Shown here piece by piece: positions 28,749 to 39,192 of a stretch of 64,000 bases of DNA. Source of the stretch: Albidovulum marisflavi (lineage in GTDB: Bacteria; Pseudomonadota; Alphaproteobacteria; Rhodobacterales; Rhodobacteraceae). The DNA lies in contig NZ_JAOWKY010000001.1 of assembly GCF_025751435.1 (NCBI RefSeq), forward strand, positions 248,001 through 312,000. The letters run 5' to 3'. Both the position numbers and the translations under genes were made by a program. Positions within the stretch are counted from its first letter, which is position 1. Each line of letters starts with the position of its first letter. A model generated the notes under the pieces. The model was not told where the DNA came from. It saw only the letters and a program-made list of their open reading frames with translations, and did no database searches.

Positions 28749-29599
28749 CTACGCCGGCTTCGGGTCAGTTCCGCGTTCACGACGGCGCCGAACAGGACGA
28801 TGTAGGCCGACATGTAAAGCCAGACCAGAAGCGCTACGACCGCGCCGATCGAGCCGTAGATCCGGTTGTAATTCGCGAAATAGGTCAGGTAAGCGGAAAA
28901 ACCTACCGATCCGGCTGCCCAGGTCAGCGCGGCAAGCACGGCTCCGGGCAGGACATAGGTTCTACGCACGCGCGTGGCGCTTAGCCCGAAGCGGTAGAAG
29001 ATCAAGAGCGCGGACAGCACCACCAGCATGAGAACCGCCCAGGGCAGCACGGTCAGGATCGCTCCCTCGAGGGGTCCGACCGTTACGAAGTTGAGCGCGA
29101 TGGGAACGGCCACGACGGTTGCCAAAGCAGCGAACAACAAGACAAAAATCCCACCCGTCAGCGCGATCGTCCCGACAAGGCGCAGCAGGAGCGTGCGCCT
29201 TTTCTGTTCGTGCGCTGCATGAAGTCCCGCGACCAGGGCGTCGACACCGGAATGGACCGAATAGAGCGCGATCAGCATCGACAGCGTCGTCGTCCATCCG
29301 CTGGTTCCGCTTCCCGTCGCCAGAAGCGCCTTGAGCTGGCCCTCGATCACCTGGTAGGCGGCGACGGGAATAAGATCATGGATCGATTGCAGGTAGTAAT
29401 CTATGACAAGCGGGTCTGCGAAGATGCTCCAGAATGCGATCAGCGCGACCATTCCCGGAAAGATCGCCAGCATGGTGTAGAAGGCGACACCGGCAGAGAT
29501 CAGGGCCAGGTTCCGATCACCGGTGGCGACCCAGATCGCGTGAAGCAGTTCGGCAATGCCGAACCCCTCGGACTTATCCGAAGCGTTTCCAGACCGCAC
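28745..29599 (-). CDS. YihY/BrkB-family inner membrane protein
   Basis: A 284-residue integral membrane protein with about six helices and the family motifs ALISAGVAFYTMLAIFPG (about 32-49) and the C-terminal NYNRIYGSIGAVVALLVWLYMS. Once annotated as ribonuclease BN, the family has no settled function. I prefer GTG at 29599, preceded by GGGGA; a TTG at 29608 is possible. Either start lies inside the end of dnaQ, so it is the last gene of the maf-aroE-coaE-dnaQ operon. Confidence 0.88.
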   Translation of the reverse strand: MRSGNASDKSEGFGIAELLHAIWVATGDRNLALISAGVAFYTMLAIFPGMVALIAFWSIFADPLVIDYYLQSIHDLIPVAAYQVIEGQLKALLATGSGTSGWTTTLSMLIALYSVHSGVDALVAGLHAAHEQKRRTLLLRLVGTIALTGGIFVLLFAALATVVAVPIALNFVTVGPLEGAILTVLPWAVLMLVVLSALLIFYRFGLSATRVRRTYVLPGAVLAALTWAAGSVGFSAYLTYFANYNRIYGSIGAVVALLVWLYMSAYIVLFGAVVNAELTRSRRS

Positions 29600-30269
29600 C
29601 GTCCCCAAGCCCCGCGACGAATTTGCTGTGCGCCGCGGCCTCTGCCTCGGTCAGGCGCGAGGGCAGCGGAACCAGGCGCGGACGCGGACGCCAGCCTGCA
29701 TCCGCGACCGGACCTTCCGCGGCCGCGATTTCAACCGAAAGCGCGAAATCCGGCTGCCGGCCTCCGATCAGCTCAAGATAGACCTCGGCCAGAAGTTCGC
29801 TGTCCAGAAGTGCGCCGTGCTTTTCGCGGGCCGAGTTATCGATACCGAACCGGCGGCACAGCGCATCCAGCGAGGCGGGAGAGCCCGGAAACTTGCGCCG
29901 GGCCATGGCCACCGTGTCCAGCGCCCGGTCCATCGCGATTATTCCGTGACCTGCCCAGTTCAACTCGGCGTTCAGGAACTTCATGTCGAAGGCGGCATTG
30001 TGGATCACCAGGCGGGAATCCGTCCCGATGAAGTCGAGAAACGCCAGTGCGACCTGTCCGAACTTGGGCTTGTCACGCAAAAAGTCGTCGCCCAGGCCGT
30101 GCACCTCGAATGCCTCGGTCGGCATCATCCGTTCGGGGTTGATGTACTGATGATAGGTGCGCCCCGTCGGAACGTGATTGAACAGCTCGATCGCGCCGAT
30201 CTCGACGATCCTGTGGCCCTCGGCCGGTTCGAAACCCGTGGTTTCGGTATCCAGAACGATTTCACGCAT
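29574..30269 (-). CDS. dnaQ: DNA polymerase III subunit epsilon (proofreading 3'-5' exonuclease)
   Basis: A 231-residue DEDDh exonuclease: DTETTG (residues 7-12, first D and E), HNAAFD (second D, about 90-95), and the third motif [18 protein letters not shown] with its catalytic histidine and aspartate. The polymerase-binding C-terminal tail is proline-rich. It proofreads as part of the replicase core. The ATG at 30269 overlaps coaE by 8 bases. A position a few kb from the putative origin fits a replication gene. Confidence 0.95.
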   Translation of the reverse strand: MREIVLDTETTGFEPAEGHRIVEIGAIELFNHVPTGRTYHQYINPERMMPTEAFEVHGLGDDFLRDKPKFGQVALAFLDFIGTDSRLVIHNAAFDMKFLNAELNWAGHGIIAMDRALDTVAMARRKFPGSPASLDALCRRFGIDNSAREKHGALLDSELLAEVYLELIGGRQPDFALSVEIAAAEGPVADAGWRPRPRLVPLPSRLTEAEAAAHSKFVAGLGDGAVWKRFG

Positions 30270-30864
30270 CGTTGCCCCCGATCCTCCGGATCAGGTTTCG
30301 CACGTCGGCACGGGTCTGTTCAAGATCTCGCGTCTCGATGACGTGGGTCGCGCGGGCGCGCTTCTCGGCGTCGGGCATTTGTCGGGCAAGGATAATGTCC
30401 AGTTGCGCCGGCGTCATTCCCGGACGCGACAGCACGCGTTCCCGCTGAACCGCTGCCGGAACCGATACGACCAGCGTCGCGTCCATTCCGGCGTCCGCCC
30501 CGGTTTCGAAAAGCAGCGGGATATCCAGCACCACAAGCGGCGCGCCAGAGCGCGCAGCAGCCTTGATGAAGCCCGCGCGGTCCGCCGCGACCAGGGGATG
30601 CACCGCCGCTTCGATCCGTTTCAACGCGGTCGGGTCTTGGGCGATCCACTCCTTCAGCCGCGCACGATCCACGAAACCGTCCACGATGGCCGCCGGGCAA
30701 AGCGCGCCGATTGCCGGGACCGCGGCGCCGTCCTTTGCGTAAAGCCTGTGAACGGCGGCGTCGGCATCCCAGACTGGCACGCCCTCATCGCGGAACATGG
30801 CTGCTGTTGTCGATTTGCCCATGCCGATCGAGCCGGTGAGGCCCAGAAGGAAGGGTTGGCTCAT
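30262..30864 (-). CDS. coaE: Dephospho-CoA kinase
   Basis: A 200-residue P-loop kinase that performs the last step of coenzyme A synthesis. The Walker A variant GSIGMGKST (about 11-19) is followed by [12 protein letters not shown], the CoA-site motif, and a lid region rich in arginine. The ATG at 30864 overlaps the aroE stop (ATGA). Full length. Confidence 0.94.
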   Translation of the reverse strand: MSQPFLLGLTGSIGMGKSTTAAMFRDEGVPVWDADAAVHRLYAKDGAAVPAIGALCPAAIVDGFVDRARLKEWIAQDPTALKRIEAAVHPLVAADRAGFIKAAARSGAPLVVLDIPLLFETGADAGMDATLVVSVPAAVQRERVLSRPGMTPAQLDIILARQMPDAEKRARATHVIETRDLEQTRADVRNLIRRIGGNDA

Positions 30865-31700
30865 CCCTTCAGAACCACGTCGCGGGTGTGCTGGTCCACC
30901 TCTGGGCGCTTTCCGAACCAGCGTTCGAAACCGGGCGCGGCTTGGTGCAGCAGCATGCCAAGGCCGTCGACGGTCGTGCAGCCGATTTCGGCGGCGGCTT
31001 CAAGGAATGCCGTCCGAAGTGGGGTATAGACGAGGTCGTTGACCACCGCCTTCGGAGAAAGCGCGTCAAGCGGAACCCGAAGATCGGGCTTGCCGACCAT
31101 TCCCAGGGAAGAGGTGTTCACGACGGTGACCGCATCCTCCATCATGTTCCCGGCCTTGACCCAATCGTAGACGACAACCCGGGCGCCGAACTCGGATCGG
31201 ATCACGTCGGCGCGCGCGCGGGTCCGGTTCGCGATCCGAACCTCCGGGGCACCGGCATCCAGCAATGCGGACACCACGGCGCGCGCCGCGCCGCCGGCGC
31301 CGATGACGGCCGCCGGTCCGGATGCGGGTGCCCAGTCCGGCGCATATTGCCTCAGGTTGGCGGCGAAGCCGTGACCGTCGGTGTTGTCGGCATGGATCTT
31401 GCCGTCGGCGCGGAAGATCAGCGTGTTCGCGGCCCCGATCAGCGCCGCGCGATCGGTCACGATATCAGCCAGCGCCAGCACGCTTTCCTTGTGCGGGATC
31501 GTGACGTTCAACCCCACGAACCCCGCTTTGGGCAGGGCGTGCAGCACTTCCTTCAGATCGGCCTGCGCCACGTCCATCGGGATATAGTATCCCTTGATCC
31601 CGTAGGTCTTCAGCCAGTAGCCGTGCAAAAGCGGCGACTTCGAATGCGCGATCGGGGACCCGATGACGCCGGCAAGCGGTATGCGAGGATGGTCGGTCAT
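30861..31700 (-). CDS. aroE: Shikimate dehydrogenase (NADP+)
   Basis: A 279-residue shikimate pathway enzyme that reduces 3-dehydroshikimate. Substrate-site motifs [11 protein letters not shown] (about 13-23) and LNVTIPHKE (about 64-72, with the catalytic lysine) are present, then NADP-binding GAGGAARAV (about 135-143) and NRTRARAD. Its ATG overlaps the maf stop by four bases. Confidence 0.95.
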   Translation of the reverse strand: MTDHPRIPLAGVIGSPIAHSKSPLLHGYWLKTYGIKGYYIPMDVAQADLKEVLHALPKAGFVGLNVTIPHKESVLALADIVTDRAALIGAANTLIFRADGKIHADNTDGHGFAANLRQYAPDWAPASGPAAVIGAGGAARAVVSALLDAGAPEVRIANRTRARADVIRSEFGARVVVYDWVKAGNMMEDAVTVVNTSSLGMVGKPDLRVPLDALSPKAVVNDLVYTPLRTAFLEAAAEIGCTTVDGLGMLLHQAAPGFERWFGKRPEVDQHTRDVVLKG

Positions 31701-32293
31701 GATGCGATGTCGCCCCGAACGGAAAGCCAGGTCAAGAGTTCCAGAAGCGGAAGGCCCAAGACATTGAAATAATCGCCTTCCACGCGTGCCATCAGGCGCA
31801 CGCCCTCTTCCTCAAGCTTGTAGGCGCCGACGCTATGGCGGATGCTTTCCCAGTTTCGCGCCAGATAAGCGTCCATGTAATCGTCGGAAAAATCCCGCAT
31901 CGTCATTCTTACGATGCCGACGTGACGCCAAAGCGGCTGACCGTCGCGGCACACGACCGCCGCCGAAAGCAGGCGGTGCGTCCGCCCGCGCATTTCGCCA
32001 AGCTGCCGGCGCGCGTGCTCAAGACTTTCGGGCTTCGAATAGAGACGCCCGTCCATTTCAAGAACCTGATCCGCACCCAGGACCAGCATTCCTGGCCTGC
32101 GCGCGGAAACCTTGGTCGCCTTGGCTTCGGCCAGCGCGTCGGCGATATCCCGCGGCCTTGCGGCTTCGGCCTGAAGCGCGGCGCGAATGGTCTCTTCATC
32201 GACCCTCGGCACCTCGGTTTCGATGGCAAGGCCGGCATTCCCAAGAAGCGCCGCGCGGATTTGGGAACCAGAGGCAAGGATGAGATCTGTCAT
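31697..32293 (-). CDS. maf: Maf-family nucleoside triphosphate pyrophosphatase
   Basis: A 198-residue house-cleaning pyrophosphatase that hydrolyses non-canonical or modified nucleoside triphosphates. It has the N-terminal motif [12 protein letters not shown] (about 6-17; the commoner form is LASGSP.R), the conserved [12 protein letters not shown] (about 71-82) with the catalytic aspartate, and the C-terminal [11 protein letters not shown]. The ATG at 32293 is the first in the family frame. It is the first gene of the leftward operon beside the putative origin. Confidence 0.93.
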   Translation of the reverse strand: MTDLILASGSQIRAALLGNAGLAIETEVPRVDEETIRAALQAEAARPRDIADALAEAKATKVSARRPGMLVLGADQVLEMDGRLYSKPESLEHARRQLGEMRGRTHRLLSAAVVCRDGQPLWRHVGIVRMTMRDFSDDYMDAYLARNWESIRHSVGAYKLEEEGVRLMARVEGDYFNVLGLPLLELLTWLSVRGDIAS

Positions 32294-32298
32294 CGGTC

Positions 32299-32307
32299 TG
32301 TGGATAT
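32299..32307 (-). promoter_or_regulatory. DnaA-box-like site
   Basis: Reads ATATCCACA on the minus strand, one mismatch from TTATCCACA. It is the leftmost site of the cluster, just upstream of maf. Confidence 0.5.
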
Positions 32308-32575
32308 TTCCGGGGATCACTGAACCGCAAACCTGCGCAAATCCCGCCCTGTTTTCAACACCTGGCCGAGGTGTGTGGGAAACACGAGGCTTGTCAAGCC
32401 GTCCGGGGCCATCATCCCACATGTGCGCGATGTTTTCCCGCGACTGTGCAGAACGTTTCGCCGATCTGCCCCGGCGGATTTCATGCACAGCCATAGAGTT
32501 TTTGTATGACGAGCAAGCCATTGATTTAATGTAACAAATATTAGGATATCCGAAGCAGGGAAAGTTTTACTGCGG

Positions 32576-32584
32576 TTATCCGCA
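32576..32584 (+). promoter_or_regulatory. DnaA-box-like site
   Basis: TTATCCGCA, one mismatch from the consensus box, directly right of the most AT-rich part of the gap. Confidence 0.55.
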
Positions 32585-32622
32585 GGATGTTCCGCCTGTG
32601 GACAGTTTGTGTCCGGATGGCA

Positions 32623-32640
32623 TTATCCAACGTATCCACA
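32623..32640 (+). promoter_or_regulatory. Two adjacent DnaA-box-like sites
   Basis: TTATCCAAC (32623-32631) abuts GTATCCACA (32632-32640); the second has one mismatch from TTATCCACA. Head-to-tail boxes with no spacer suit cooperative DnaA binding. Confidence 0.55.
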
Positions 32641-32723
32641 GGCCCAACATCATCATCATTCTTTTCTTTTCTATTTGTATTTTTGTAGGAAGAGGCATCG
32701 CGCTCTTGTGGACACTGACCGAC

Positions 32724-33173
32724 ATGACGGATCTGCTCGCTTCGATTTACCCTTGGACCAAGGCGCTTCATGTGGTCTCGGTGGTGGCCTGGATGGCGGG
32801 GCTATTCTATCTGCCCAGGCTGTTCGTCTACCACGTGGAAGCGGTATCGGGCGGATCGGAGACGGACAGCCTGTTCCAGACGATGGAGCGGCGGTTGCTG
32901 CGGGCCATCATGAATCCGGCAATGATTGCTACCTGGATTTTCGGGCTGATGCTGGTGTTCACGCCCGGCATTGTCGATTGGTCCGAAGTCTGGCCGTGGA
33001 CCAAGGCCGCAGCGGTGCTGGGAATGACCTGGTTTCACCATTGGCTGGGACGCAGACGGAAGGAGTTCGTCGCTGGAAAAAACACGCGGACTGGCCGTCG
33101 TTACCGGTTGATGAACGAGGTGCCGACGCTTCTTCTGCTGGTGATCGTCTTTTCGGTGATCGTCAAATTCTGA
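32724..33173 (+). CDS. hemJ: Protoporphyrinogen oxidase HemJ
   Basis: A 149-residue, four-helix membrane protein of the HemJ family, which oxidises protoporphyrinogen IX to protoporphyrin IX in many proteobacteria. The signature LHVVSVVAWMAGLFYLPRLFVYH includes the conserved histidine (H16) that binds heme. WTKAAAVLGMTWFHHWLGRRRKEF is the second conserved block. The ATG at 32724 is chosen because upstream in-frame codons lie in the AT-rich putative origin. First rightward gene beside oriC; a heme gene (often hemE) near the origin is a known alphaproteobacterial pattern. Confidence 0.92.
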   Translation: MTDLLASIYPWTKALHVVSVVAWMAGLFYLPRLFVYHVEAVSGGSETDSLFQTMERRLLRAIMNPAMIATWIFGLMLVFTPGIVDWSEVWPWTKAAAVLGMTWFHHWLGRRRKEFVAGKNTRTGRRYRLMNEVPTLLLLVIVFSVIVKF

Positions 33174-33180
33174 GGCTTTG

Positions 33181-33210
33181 TTGACTCCGGACCCATGAAC
33201 GGTGTATCCG
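33181..33210 (+). promoter_or_regulatory. Possible rho promoter
   Basis: TTGACT at 33181-33186 and TATCCG at 33205-33210 (18-base spacing) lie in the 122-bp leader between hemJ and rho. The -35 match is good and the -10 poor. A long leader is usual for rho, which controls its own level. Confidence 0.3.
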
Positions 33211-33295
33211 CGGTACAGCCCGGCCGTCCGGCCATCGGCTTTTCCCCATTGACCAAGCCCTGCGCCCGACGTTGGCGCCGCGATGTGAGTTTTCC

Positions 33296-34567
33296 ATGCA
33301 CCAGGACCGCCTGAACCTTGCCGACCTGAAGGCAAAAAGCCCCGCCGATCTGCTTGCGATGGCCGAGGAGCTGGAGATCGAAAACGCCTCGACCATGCGC
33401 AAGGGCGAGATGATGTTCTCCATCCTGCGCGAATACGCGGACGAGGGATACGAGGTCGGCGGCGATGGCGTTCTGGAGGTGCTTCAGGACGGGTTCGGCT
33501 TCCTGCGGTCGCCGGAGGCGAACTACCTGCCGGGTCCGGACGATATCTACGTCAGCCCCGACATGATCCGGCAGTATTCCATCCGCACCGGCGACACGGT
33601 CGAAGGGGTGATCCGCGCGCCCGGCGACAATGAACGCTACTTTGCGCTGACCAAGGTCACGCGCATCAATTTCGAGGATCCGGACAAGGCGCGCCACAAG
33701 GTCGCATTTGACAACCTGACGCCGCTTTACCCGGACGAACGCCTGAAGATGGAGATCGAGGATCCCACCATCCGCGACCGTTCGGCCCGGATCATCGACC
33801 TGGTGGCGCCGATCGGGAAGGGGCAGCGCGGCCTGATCGTGGCGCCGCCGCGGACCGGCAAGACGGTTCTGCTCCAGAACATTGCCCATTCGATTGAGAA
33901 GAACCATCCGGAGTGCTACCTGATCGTCCTTCTGATCGACGAACGCCCCGAGGAAGTCACCGACATGCAGCGCAGCGTGCGCGGCGAGGTCATTTCGTCG
34001 ACCTTCGATGAACCGGCGACGCGGCACGTGGCCGTCGCAGAGATGGTGATCGAAAAGGCCAAGCGTCTGGTCGAGCACAAGCGCGACGTCGTCATCCTAC
34101 TGGACTCGATCACCCGTCTTGGCCGCGCCTACAATACCGTGGTGCCGTCGTCGGGCAAGGTCCTGACCGGCGGCGTCGATGCGAACGCACTGCAGCGCCC
34201 CAAGCGCTTTTTCGGTGCCGCGCGCAACATCGAAGAGGGCGGTTCGCTGACCATCATCGCGACCGCGCTGATCGATACCGGCAGCCGGATGGACGAAGTC
34301 ATCTTTGAAGAGTTCAAGGGTACCGGCAACTCCGAGATCGTGCTGGACCGCAAGGTCGCGGACAAGCGGGTGTTCCCGGCCATGGACATTCTCAAGTCCG
34401 GCACGCGGAAGGAAGACCTTCTGGTCGATTCGAAGGACCTGCAGAAGACCTATGTCCTGCGCCGCATCCTGAACCCGATGGGGACAACGGATGCGATCGA
34501 GTTCCTGATCTCGAAGCTGAAGCAAACCAAGACGAACGGCGAGTTCTTCGATTCCATGAACGCCTGA
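33296..34567 (+). CDS. rho: Transcription termination factor Rho
   Basis: A 423-residue hexameric RNA helicase. The N-terminal Rho_N domain ([25 protein letters not shown] region) leads into the cold-shock-like RNA-binding fold with [23 protein letters not shown]. The ATPase has Walker A PPRTGKT (about 184-190), [12 protein letters not shown], Walker [16 protein letters not shown], and the Q/R loops. The ATG at 33296 gives the standard N-terminus. Confidence 0.97.
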   Translation: MHQDRLNLADLKAKSPADLLAMAEELEIENASTMRKGEMMFSILREYADEGYEVGGDGVLEVLQDGFGFLRSPEANYLPGPDDIYVSPDMIRQYSIRTGDTVEGVIRAPGDNERYFALTKVTRINFEDPDKARHKVAFDNLTPLYPDERLKMEIEDPTIRDRSARIIDLVAPIGKGQRGLIVAPPRTGKTVLLQNIAHSIEKNHPECYLIVLLIDERPEEVTDMQRSVRGEVISSTFDEPATRHVAVAEMVIEKAKRLVEHKRDVVILLDSITRLGRAYNTVVPSSGKVLTGGVDANALQRPKRFFGAARNIEEGGSLTIIATALIDTGSRMDEVIFEEFKGTGNSEIVLDRKVADKRVFPAMDILKSGTRKEDLLVDSKDLQKTYVLRRILNPMGTTDAIEFLISKLKQTKTNGEFFDSMNA

Positions 34568-34598
34568 CTTGTTGTTCTAAAACAATAGGTTACACGAA

Positions 34599-35888
34599 AT
34601 GGACACGATCTATGCCCTTGCTTCGGCGCGGGGGAAATCGGGCGTTGCGGTCATTCGGATTTCAGGATCCGCAGCCTTTGACGCTGGGCGTTCGCTGGTT
34701 GGCGTCCTGCCCCAGCCGCGGCGTGCGGCATTGCGCAAGATCGTCGAAGAGGGAGAGATCCTGGACGAGGCCATCGTTCTGTGTTTTGCGGCGGACGGCA
34801 GTTTCACCGGCGAGGAGACCGTGGAACTGCACACGCATGGGGCCACGGCAACGGTTGCGGCCGTTCTTGCAGCCCTGTCCCGGATCAATGGTCTTCGCCT
34901 GGCTGAAGCAGGAGAGTTCACGCGCCGCGCCCTCGAGAACGGCAGAGTGGACCTGGCGCAGGTTGAAGGCCTGTCCGACCTGATCGAGGCTGAAACCGAG
35001 GCGCAACGCAGGCAGGCGCTGCGTGTATTTTCCGGGAAAGTTGGCGCAAAGGCGGAAGACTGGCGATCAAATCTGATCCGGGCCGCAGCCCTGATCGAGG
35101 CGACGATCGATTTCGCCGACGAAGACGTACCCGTCAACGTGGCGCCGGAGGTGTTGACCTTGGTGTCCGAGGTAGACCGTGACCTTAAGGCGCAGCTGGC
35201 GGGTTACGGTGCGGCGGAAGTCATCCGAGAGGGGTTCGAGGTTGCCATCGTTGGCCGGCCGAACGCCGGAAAATCGACCTTGCTGAACGCACTGGCTGGC
35301 CGCGAAGCCGCGATCACTTCGGAACATGCCGGCACGACGCGGGATGTGATCGAGGTTCGAATGGATCTGGGGGGATTTGCCGTCACGCTTCTCGACACTG
35401 CGGGACTGCGAGAAACCGAGGACGTGGTTGAGGGCATCGGAATCGAGAGGGCGCTGCAGCGGGCAGAACTGGCTGACCTTCGGGTCTTTCTTGGTGACGG
35501 AGCCGAAACACCGCTGCTGCAACCGCGCGCGGATGACATCGTTCTACGCGGGAAGGCCGATCTGCACGGCGCGGTGACGGACGGCTTGTCCGTTTCGGGA
35601 AAGACGGGCCAAGGTCTGGATCGGCTGATCGAGGAGATCGGCAGGCGCGCCGCCGAAAGGGCGTCCGGCGCGGGTCTGATCACGCGGGAGCGTCACCGGA
35701 CCGCGATCAGCCGCGCGCTTGTTGCTTTGGAATCGGCGGCGATTGAGGTAAAGAGCGGTCCTGATCGGGCGGAACTGGCGGCGGAGGATCTGCGCCGGGC
35801 GATTCGGGCGCTGGATTCGCTGGTCGGGCGGGTTGATGTAGAAGATCTTCTGGACCAGATATTCGCCAGCTTCTGCATCGGCAAGTAA
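34599..35888 (+). CDS. mnmE: tRNA uridine-5-carboxymethylaminomethyl modification GTPase MnmE
   Basis: A 429-residue GTPase that works with MnmG to modify U34 of certain tRNAs. It has the N-terminal tetrahydrofolate-binding domain, a central helical domain, and an inserted G domain with GRPNAGKST (about 219-227), DTAGLRE (about 265) and the G4 lysine-aspartate region (GKAD). The C-terminal FCIGK motif with the catalytic cysteine is intact. It starts 31 bases after rho, with an AT-rich spacer. Its end is 3 bases from mnmG, its partner. Confidence 0.96.
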   Translation: MDTIYALASARGKSGVAVIRISGSAAFDAGRSLVGVLPQPRRAALRKIVEEGEILDEAIVLCFAADGSFTGEETVELHTHGATATVAAVLAALSRINGLRLAEAGEFTRRALENGRVDLAQVEGLSDLIEAETEAQRRQALRVFSGKVGAKAEDWRSNLIRAAALIEATIDFADEDVPVNVAPEVLTLVSEVDRDLKAQLAGYGAAEVIREGFEVAIVGRPNAGKSTLLNALAGREAAITSEHAGTTRDVIEVRMDLGGFAVTLLDTAGLRETEDVVEGIGIERALQRAELADLRVFLGDGAETPLLQPRADDIVLRGKADLHGAVTDGLSVSGKTGQGLDRLIEEIGRRAAERASGAGLITRERHRTAISRALVALESAAIEVKSGPDRAELAAEDLRRAIRALDSLVGRVDVEDLLDQIFASFCIGK

Positions 35889-35891
35889 GGA

Positions 35892-37766
35892 GTGTTTCAC
35901 GTGAAACAATTCGATGTCATCGTTGTGGGCGGCGGGCATGCCGGCACCGAGGCTGCGCACGCCTCGGCGCGGCTGGGCGCGCGCACGGCGCTTGTCACGC
36001 TTCGAACCGACAGCATTGGCGTCATGTCGTGCAATCCCGCGATCGGCGGCCTTGGAAAGGGCCACCTGGTGCGGGAGATCGATGCGTTGGACGGGGTCAT
36101 GGGCCAGGCGGCGGATCGCGCCGGCATCCAGTTCCGTCTATTGAACCGTCGAAAGGGACCAGCCGTTCAGGGGCCAAGAACGCAGGCCGACCGCAAGCTG
36201 TACCGTCAGGCTGTTCAGAGAATGCTCGCCGACAGAGCGGGCCTTTCCTTGATCGAGGGGGAGGTTTCGGACCTGTTGATGCAGGGCGCCAGGGTTTCGG
36301 GCGTCGTTCTGGCCGATGGAAGCGAGATCACTTCGGATTCGGTTATCCTCACGACCGGTACATTCCTGCGCGGCACAATCCACATCGGAGACCAACGCCG
36401 TCCTGGGGGTAGGGTCGGTGACAATCCCTCGGTGCCGCTGGCGGAACGACTTGAAGCGCTGGCGCTTCCCCTTGGCAGGCTGAAAACCGGAACGCCACCC
36501 CGCCTGAATGGCCGGACGATCGACTGGACGCGGTTGGAAGCGCAACCGGGTGACGATGACCCCGTGCTGTTCTCGTTCCTGAACCGGAAGCCCTTCGTTC
36601 AGCAGGTATCATGCGGCATCACGCACACCAACGAAAAGACGCACGACATCATTCGCGCGAACCTGAGTCGTTCGGCGATGTATGGTGGCCACATCGAAGG
36701 GGTGGGGCCGCGCTACTGCCCCTCGGTCGAGGACAAGGTGGTCCGCTTCGCGGACAAGGCGTCACATCAGGTGTTTCTTGAACCGGAGGGGCTGGACGAC
36801 GACACCGTGTATCCGAACGGGATCTCAACATCTCTGCCGGCCGAGGTGCAGGAGGCCTATGTCCACACGATCGCAGGGCTTGAAAGCGCAGAGATCCTGC
36901 AGCCTGGCTATGCCATCGAATACGACTATGTCGATCCGCGCGCTTTGCGCAGCACTTTGGAGTTGAAGGCGCTGAGCGGGCTATATCTTGCGGGCCAGAT
37001 CAACGGAACCACCGGATATGAGGAGGCGGGAGCTCAAGGTCTTGTGGCTGGCTTGAATGCGGCCCTTGCTTCGCAGGGGCGCGAACCCGTGGTCTTCGGC
37101 AGATCGGACAGCTACATCGGCGTGATGATCGACGATCTCGTGACGCGCGGTGTCGCAGAACCCTATCGGATGTTCACGTCCCGGGCAGAGTTTCGCTTGT
37201 CTCTCCGCGCGGATAATGCGGATCAACGGCTCACGCCGTTGGGCTTGCGGGTCGGATGTGTCGGCGGCATCCGCGAAAGGGCATTCTCCTATAAGATGGA
37301 GGCAATCTCTGAGGGGCGCTCTCTGCTGGGACAGCTTCGGCTGACCCCAAAAGAGGCTTCCGATCGCGGAATTCGCGTCAGCCAGGATGGTGTTCGCCGG
37401 GATGGGTTCACCTTGCTTGCCTTTCCGGACGTAACATTTGCTGATCTGGAGAAAATTCACCCGCCGCTGGCTTCTGTCCCGCCGGAGGTGCGGGCGCAGA
37501 TTGAGCGTGACGCGCTTTACGCGCAGTATCTTGAGCGTCAATCGTCGGACGTGGCCCAGATGAAGCGCGACGAAGGCCACGAGATTCCCGACGACTTCGA
37601 TTTTTCGGCTCTTTCCGGTCTATCCGCCGAACTCAAGGGTAAGCTGACCCGCATTCGACCCAGGGATCTGTCTCAGGCTGCAAGGGTAGATGGAATGACC
37701 CCGGCGGCCCTGACGCTGATTCTCGCGCGGTTGAAGCAGGCCGAGCGGCGGCGGTCGGCTGGATGA
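35892..37766 (+). CDS. mnmG: tRNA uridine-5-carboxymethylaminomethyl modification enzyme MnmG (GidA)
   Basis: A 624-residue FAD-dependent partner of MnmE. FAD-binding [19 protein letters not shown] begins near residue 11; [24 protein letters not shown] and [13 protein letters not shown] are family signatures, and the second conserved cysteine motif [13 protein letters not shown] lies near 238. Start is GTG at 35892 or GTG at 35901; the latter has AAGGAG at better spacing. The first codons are formed by a parS palindrome (35893-35908), so the N-terminal FHVKQ is dictated by a DNA-binding site. Confidence 0.96.
   Translation: MFHVKQFDVIVVGGGHAGTEAAHASARLGARTALVTLRTDSIGVMSCNPAIGGLGKGHLVREIDALDGVMGQAADRAGIQFRLLNRRKGPAVQGPRTQADRKLYRQAVQRMLADRAGLSLIEGEVSDLLMQGARVSGVVLADGSEITSDSVILTTGTFLRGTIHIGDQRRPGGRVGDNPSVPLAERLEALALPLGRLKTGTPPRLNGRTIDWTRLEAQPGDDDPVLFSFLNRKPFVQQVSCGITHTNEKTHDIIRANLSRSAMYGGHIEGVGPRYCPSVEDKVVRFADKASHQVFLEPEGLDDDTVYPNGISTSLPAEVQEAYVHTIAGLESAEILQPGYAIEYDYVDPRALRSTLELKALSGLYLAGQINGTTGYEEAGAQGLVAGLNAALASQGREPVVFGRSDSYIGVMIDDLVTRGVAEPYRMFTSRAEFRLSLRADNADQRLTPLGLRVGCVGGIRERAFSYKMEAISEGRSLLGQLRLTPKEASDRGIRVSQDGVRRDGFTLLAFPDVTFADLEKIHPPLASVPPEVRAQIERDALYAQYLERQSSDVAQMKRDEGHEIPDDFDFSALSGLSAELKGKLTRIRPRDLSQAARVDGMTPAALTLILARLKQAERRRSAG
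35893..35908. promoter_or_regulatory. parS centromere site 1
   Basis: A perfect 16-bp palindrome, TGTTTCACGTGAAACA, identical to the canonical bacterial parS recognised by chromosomal ParB. It covers the first codons of mnmG and sits about 3.3 kb right of the putative origin. Confidence 0.95.
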
Positions 37767-38383
37767 GCGCTGAGCAGTTCCTGGAAAGGCGCAGTGTTTC
37801 ACGTGAAACATTGGAAAGGCTGACCGCTTTCAGCGCGTTGCTAGACAGGTGGAATCCCGCGATAAACCTCGTTTCGGCCGCGACGCTGAAACAAGTATGG
37901 ACGCGCCACTTTCTTGATTCTGCGCAGATTCTGGATCTGACCAACATCCGATCCGGCCTTTGGGCCGATTTGGGTTCCGGCGGCGGATTTCCTGGGCTGG
38001 TCCTGGCAATCCTCGCAGCAGAGGAGCGGCCAGATCTTCACTTCACACTTGTCGAATCGGATCAGCGCAAGGCAGCCTTTCTGACAACGGCGGCGCGTTC
38101 CCTTGCCGTTTCGGCGAGAGTCCTTTCGGATCGCATCGAACACCTTCCCGGACTGGGCGCGAACATGTTGTCGGCGCGTGCGCTTGCACCACTCGACACA
38201 CTTCTTGATTACGCGGACCTTCATTTGGCGCCGGCGGGGCGGGCAGTATTTCCCAAGGGTGCGAGATACCGCCAGGAAATCGAACAGGCGCTTGAAAAAT
38301 GGCGCTTTTCATACGAGATGCATGCCAGCTTGACGGATCCTGACGCCGTCATCCTGACAGTCGGGGAGATTTCGCGTGCTTGA
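37763..38383 (+). CDS. rsmG: 16S rRNA (guanine(527)-N7)-methyltransferase RsmG (GidB)
   Basis: A 206-residue SAM-dependent methyltransferase for m7G527 of 16S rRNA. The SAM motif I is [14 protein letters not shown] (about 69-82), followed by [12 protein letters not shown] (about 97) and the conserved RALAPL stretch. The start overlaps the mnmG stop (ATGA), and parA starts inside its end. Codons 11-16 lie over a second parS site and read VSRET, a common N-terminal motif in alphaproteobacterial RsmG. Loss of this enzyme gives low-level streptomycin resistance in other bacteria. Confidence 0.95.
   Translation: MSAEQFLERRSVSRETLERLTAFSALLDRWNPAINLVSAATLKQVWTRHFLDSAQILDLTNIRSGLWADLGSGGGFPGLVLAILAAEERPDLHFTLVESDQRKAAFLTTAARSLAVSARVLSDRIEHLPGLGANMLSARALAPLDTLLDYADLHLAPAGRAVFPKGARYRQEIEQALEKWRFSYEMHASLTDPDAVILTVGEISRA
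37795..37810. promoter_or_regulatory. parS centromere site 2
   Basis: A second perfect TGTTTCACGTGAAACA palindrome, inside the 5' end of rsmG and 566 bp before parA. It is read in a different codon phase from site 1 (VSRET instead of FHVKQ). Confidence 0.95.
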
Positions 38384-39182
38384 TCCAACCCGCCCGCCGG
38401 GCCCCAGGATAATTGCGATCGCCAATCAGAAGGGCGGTGTCGGAAAGACGACAACGGCCATCAACCTGGCCGCCGCGCTCGCCGAGGACGGATTGCGCGT
38501 GCTGCTGGTCGATCTGGATCCCCAAGGAAACGCCTCGACCGGACTTGGGATCGAATCAACCCAACGCGGCCTGACGACCTATGACCTGCTGATCGAGGAC
38601 GCGGCATTGTCCGATGTTGTCCGCAAGACCGAGGTTCCCGGAATCTGGATCTGCCCGGCGACGACAGACCTGTCGTCGGCCGATATCGAGCTTGTCGCCA
38701 ACGAAAAGCGCAGTTTTCTTCTTTACGACGCGCTTCGGCAGCCGGCGATCGATGCCTATGCCTTCGACTATGTCCTGATCGATTGCCCGCCGTCGCTGAG
38801 CCTTCTGACGGTAAACGCGATGATTGCCGCCCAATCTGTCCTGATACCCCTGCAGGCAGAGTTCTTCGCCCTTGAGGGTCTGTCGCAACTGATGCTGACC
38901 GTGCGCCAGGTGCGCCAGACGGCCAACAAGGACTTGCGGATCGAGGGAATCGTGCTCACGATGTATGATGGCAGGAACAACTTGGCACAACAGGTAGAGG
39001 CCGACGCGCGGGAGAACCTTGGAGAGCTTGTGTTTCGCACCATCGTGCCCCGCAATGTCCGCATCAGCGAGGCGCCGTCCTATTCCGTGCCTGTCCTGAC
39101 CTACGATACGACGTCAAAGGGCAGCCTTGCCTATCGCGCGCTGGCGCAAGAGCTTCTGGCACGGCACGCCCGCGCAGCCTGA
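38376..39182 (+). CDS. parA: Chromosome partitioning ATPase ParA
   Basis: A 268-residue Walker-type ATPase that forms the DNA-bound gradient along which ParB-parS complexes move. The deviant Walker [10 protein letters not shown] (about 19-27) carries the signature lysine, DLDPQGNAS is the A' motif, and [12 protein letters not shown] is Walker B. The start is GTG at 38376, eight bases inside rsmG and after GGGGAG. Its stop lies 10 bases before parB. Confidence 0.96.
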   Translation: MLDPTRPPGPRIIAIANQKGGVGKTTTAINLAAALAEDGLRVLLVDLDPQGNASTGLGIESTQRGLTTYDLLIEDAALSDVVRKTEVPGIWICPATTDLSSADIELVANEKRSFLLYDALRQPAIDAYAFDYVLIDCPPSLSLLTVNAMIAAQSVLIPLQAEFFALEGLSQLMLTVRQVRQTANKDLRIEGIVLTMYDGRNNLAQQVEADARENLGELVFRTIVPRNVRISEAPSYSVPVLTYDTTSKGSLAYRALAQELLARHARAA

Positions 39183-39192
39183 GAGGATTTCG

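Larger units (their letters stand above)
32294..32723. other. Probable chromosome replication origin (oriC)
   Basis: A 430-bp gap with no credible gene between the leftward maf operon and the rightward hemJ-rho-parAB genes. It is far more AT-rich than the rest, especially 32491-32575 and 32641-32695. It holds several DnaA-box-like 9-mers in both orientations: 32299-32307, 32576-32584, 32597-32605, 32623-32631, 32632-32640 and 32707-32715. Divergent neighbours, nearby parS sites and parAB, and dnaQ, rho, mnmE and mnmG close by all fit an alphaproteobacterial origin. None of the boxes is a perfect TTATCCACA, so the claim rests on clustering and context. The promoters of maf and hemJ must also lie here. 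Confidence 0.7.

Noticed and set aside
32646-32660. Short CAT triplet repeat in the putative origin
   Set aside because: Only about four copies; too short to call a functional repeat.
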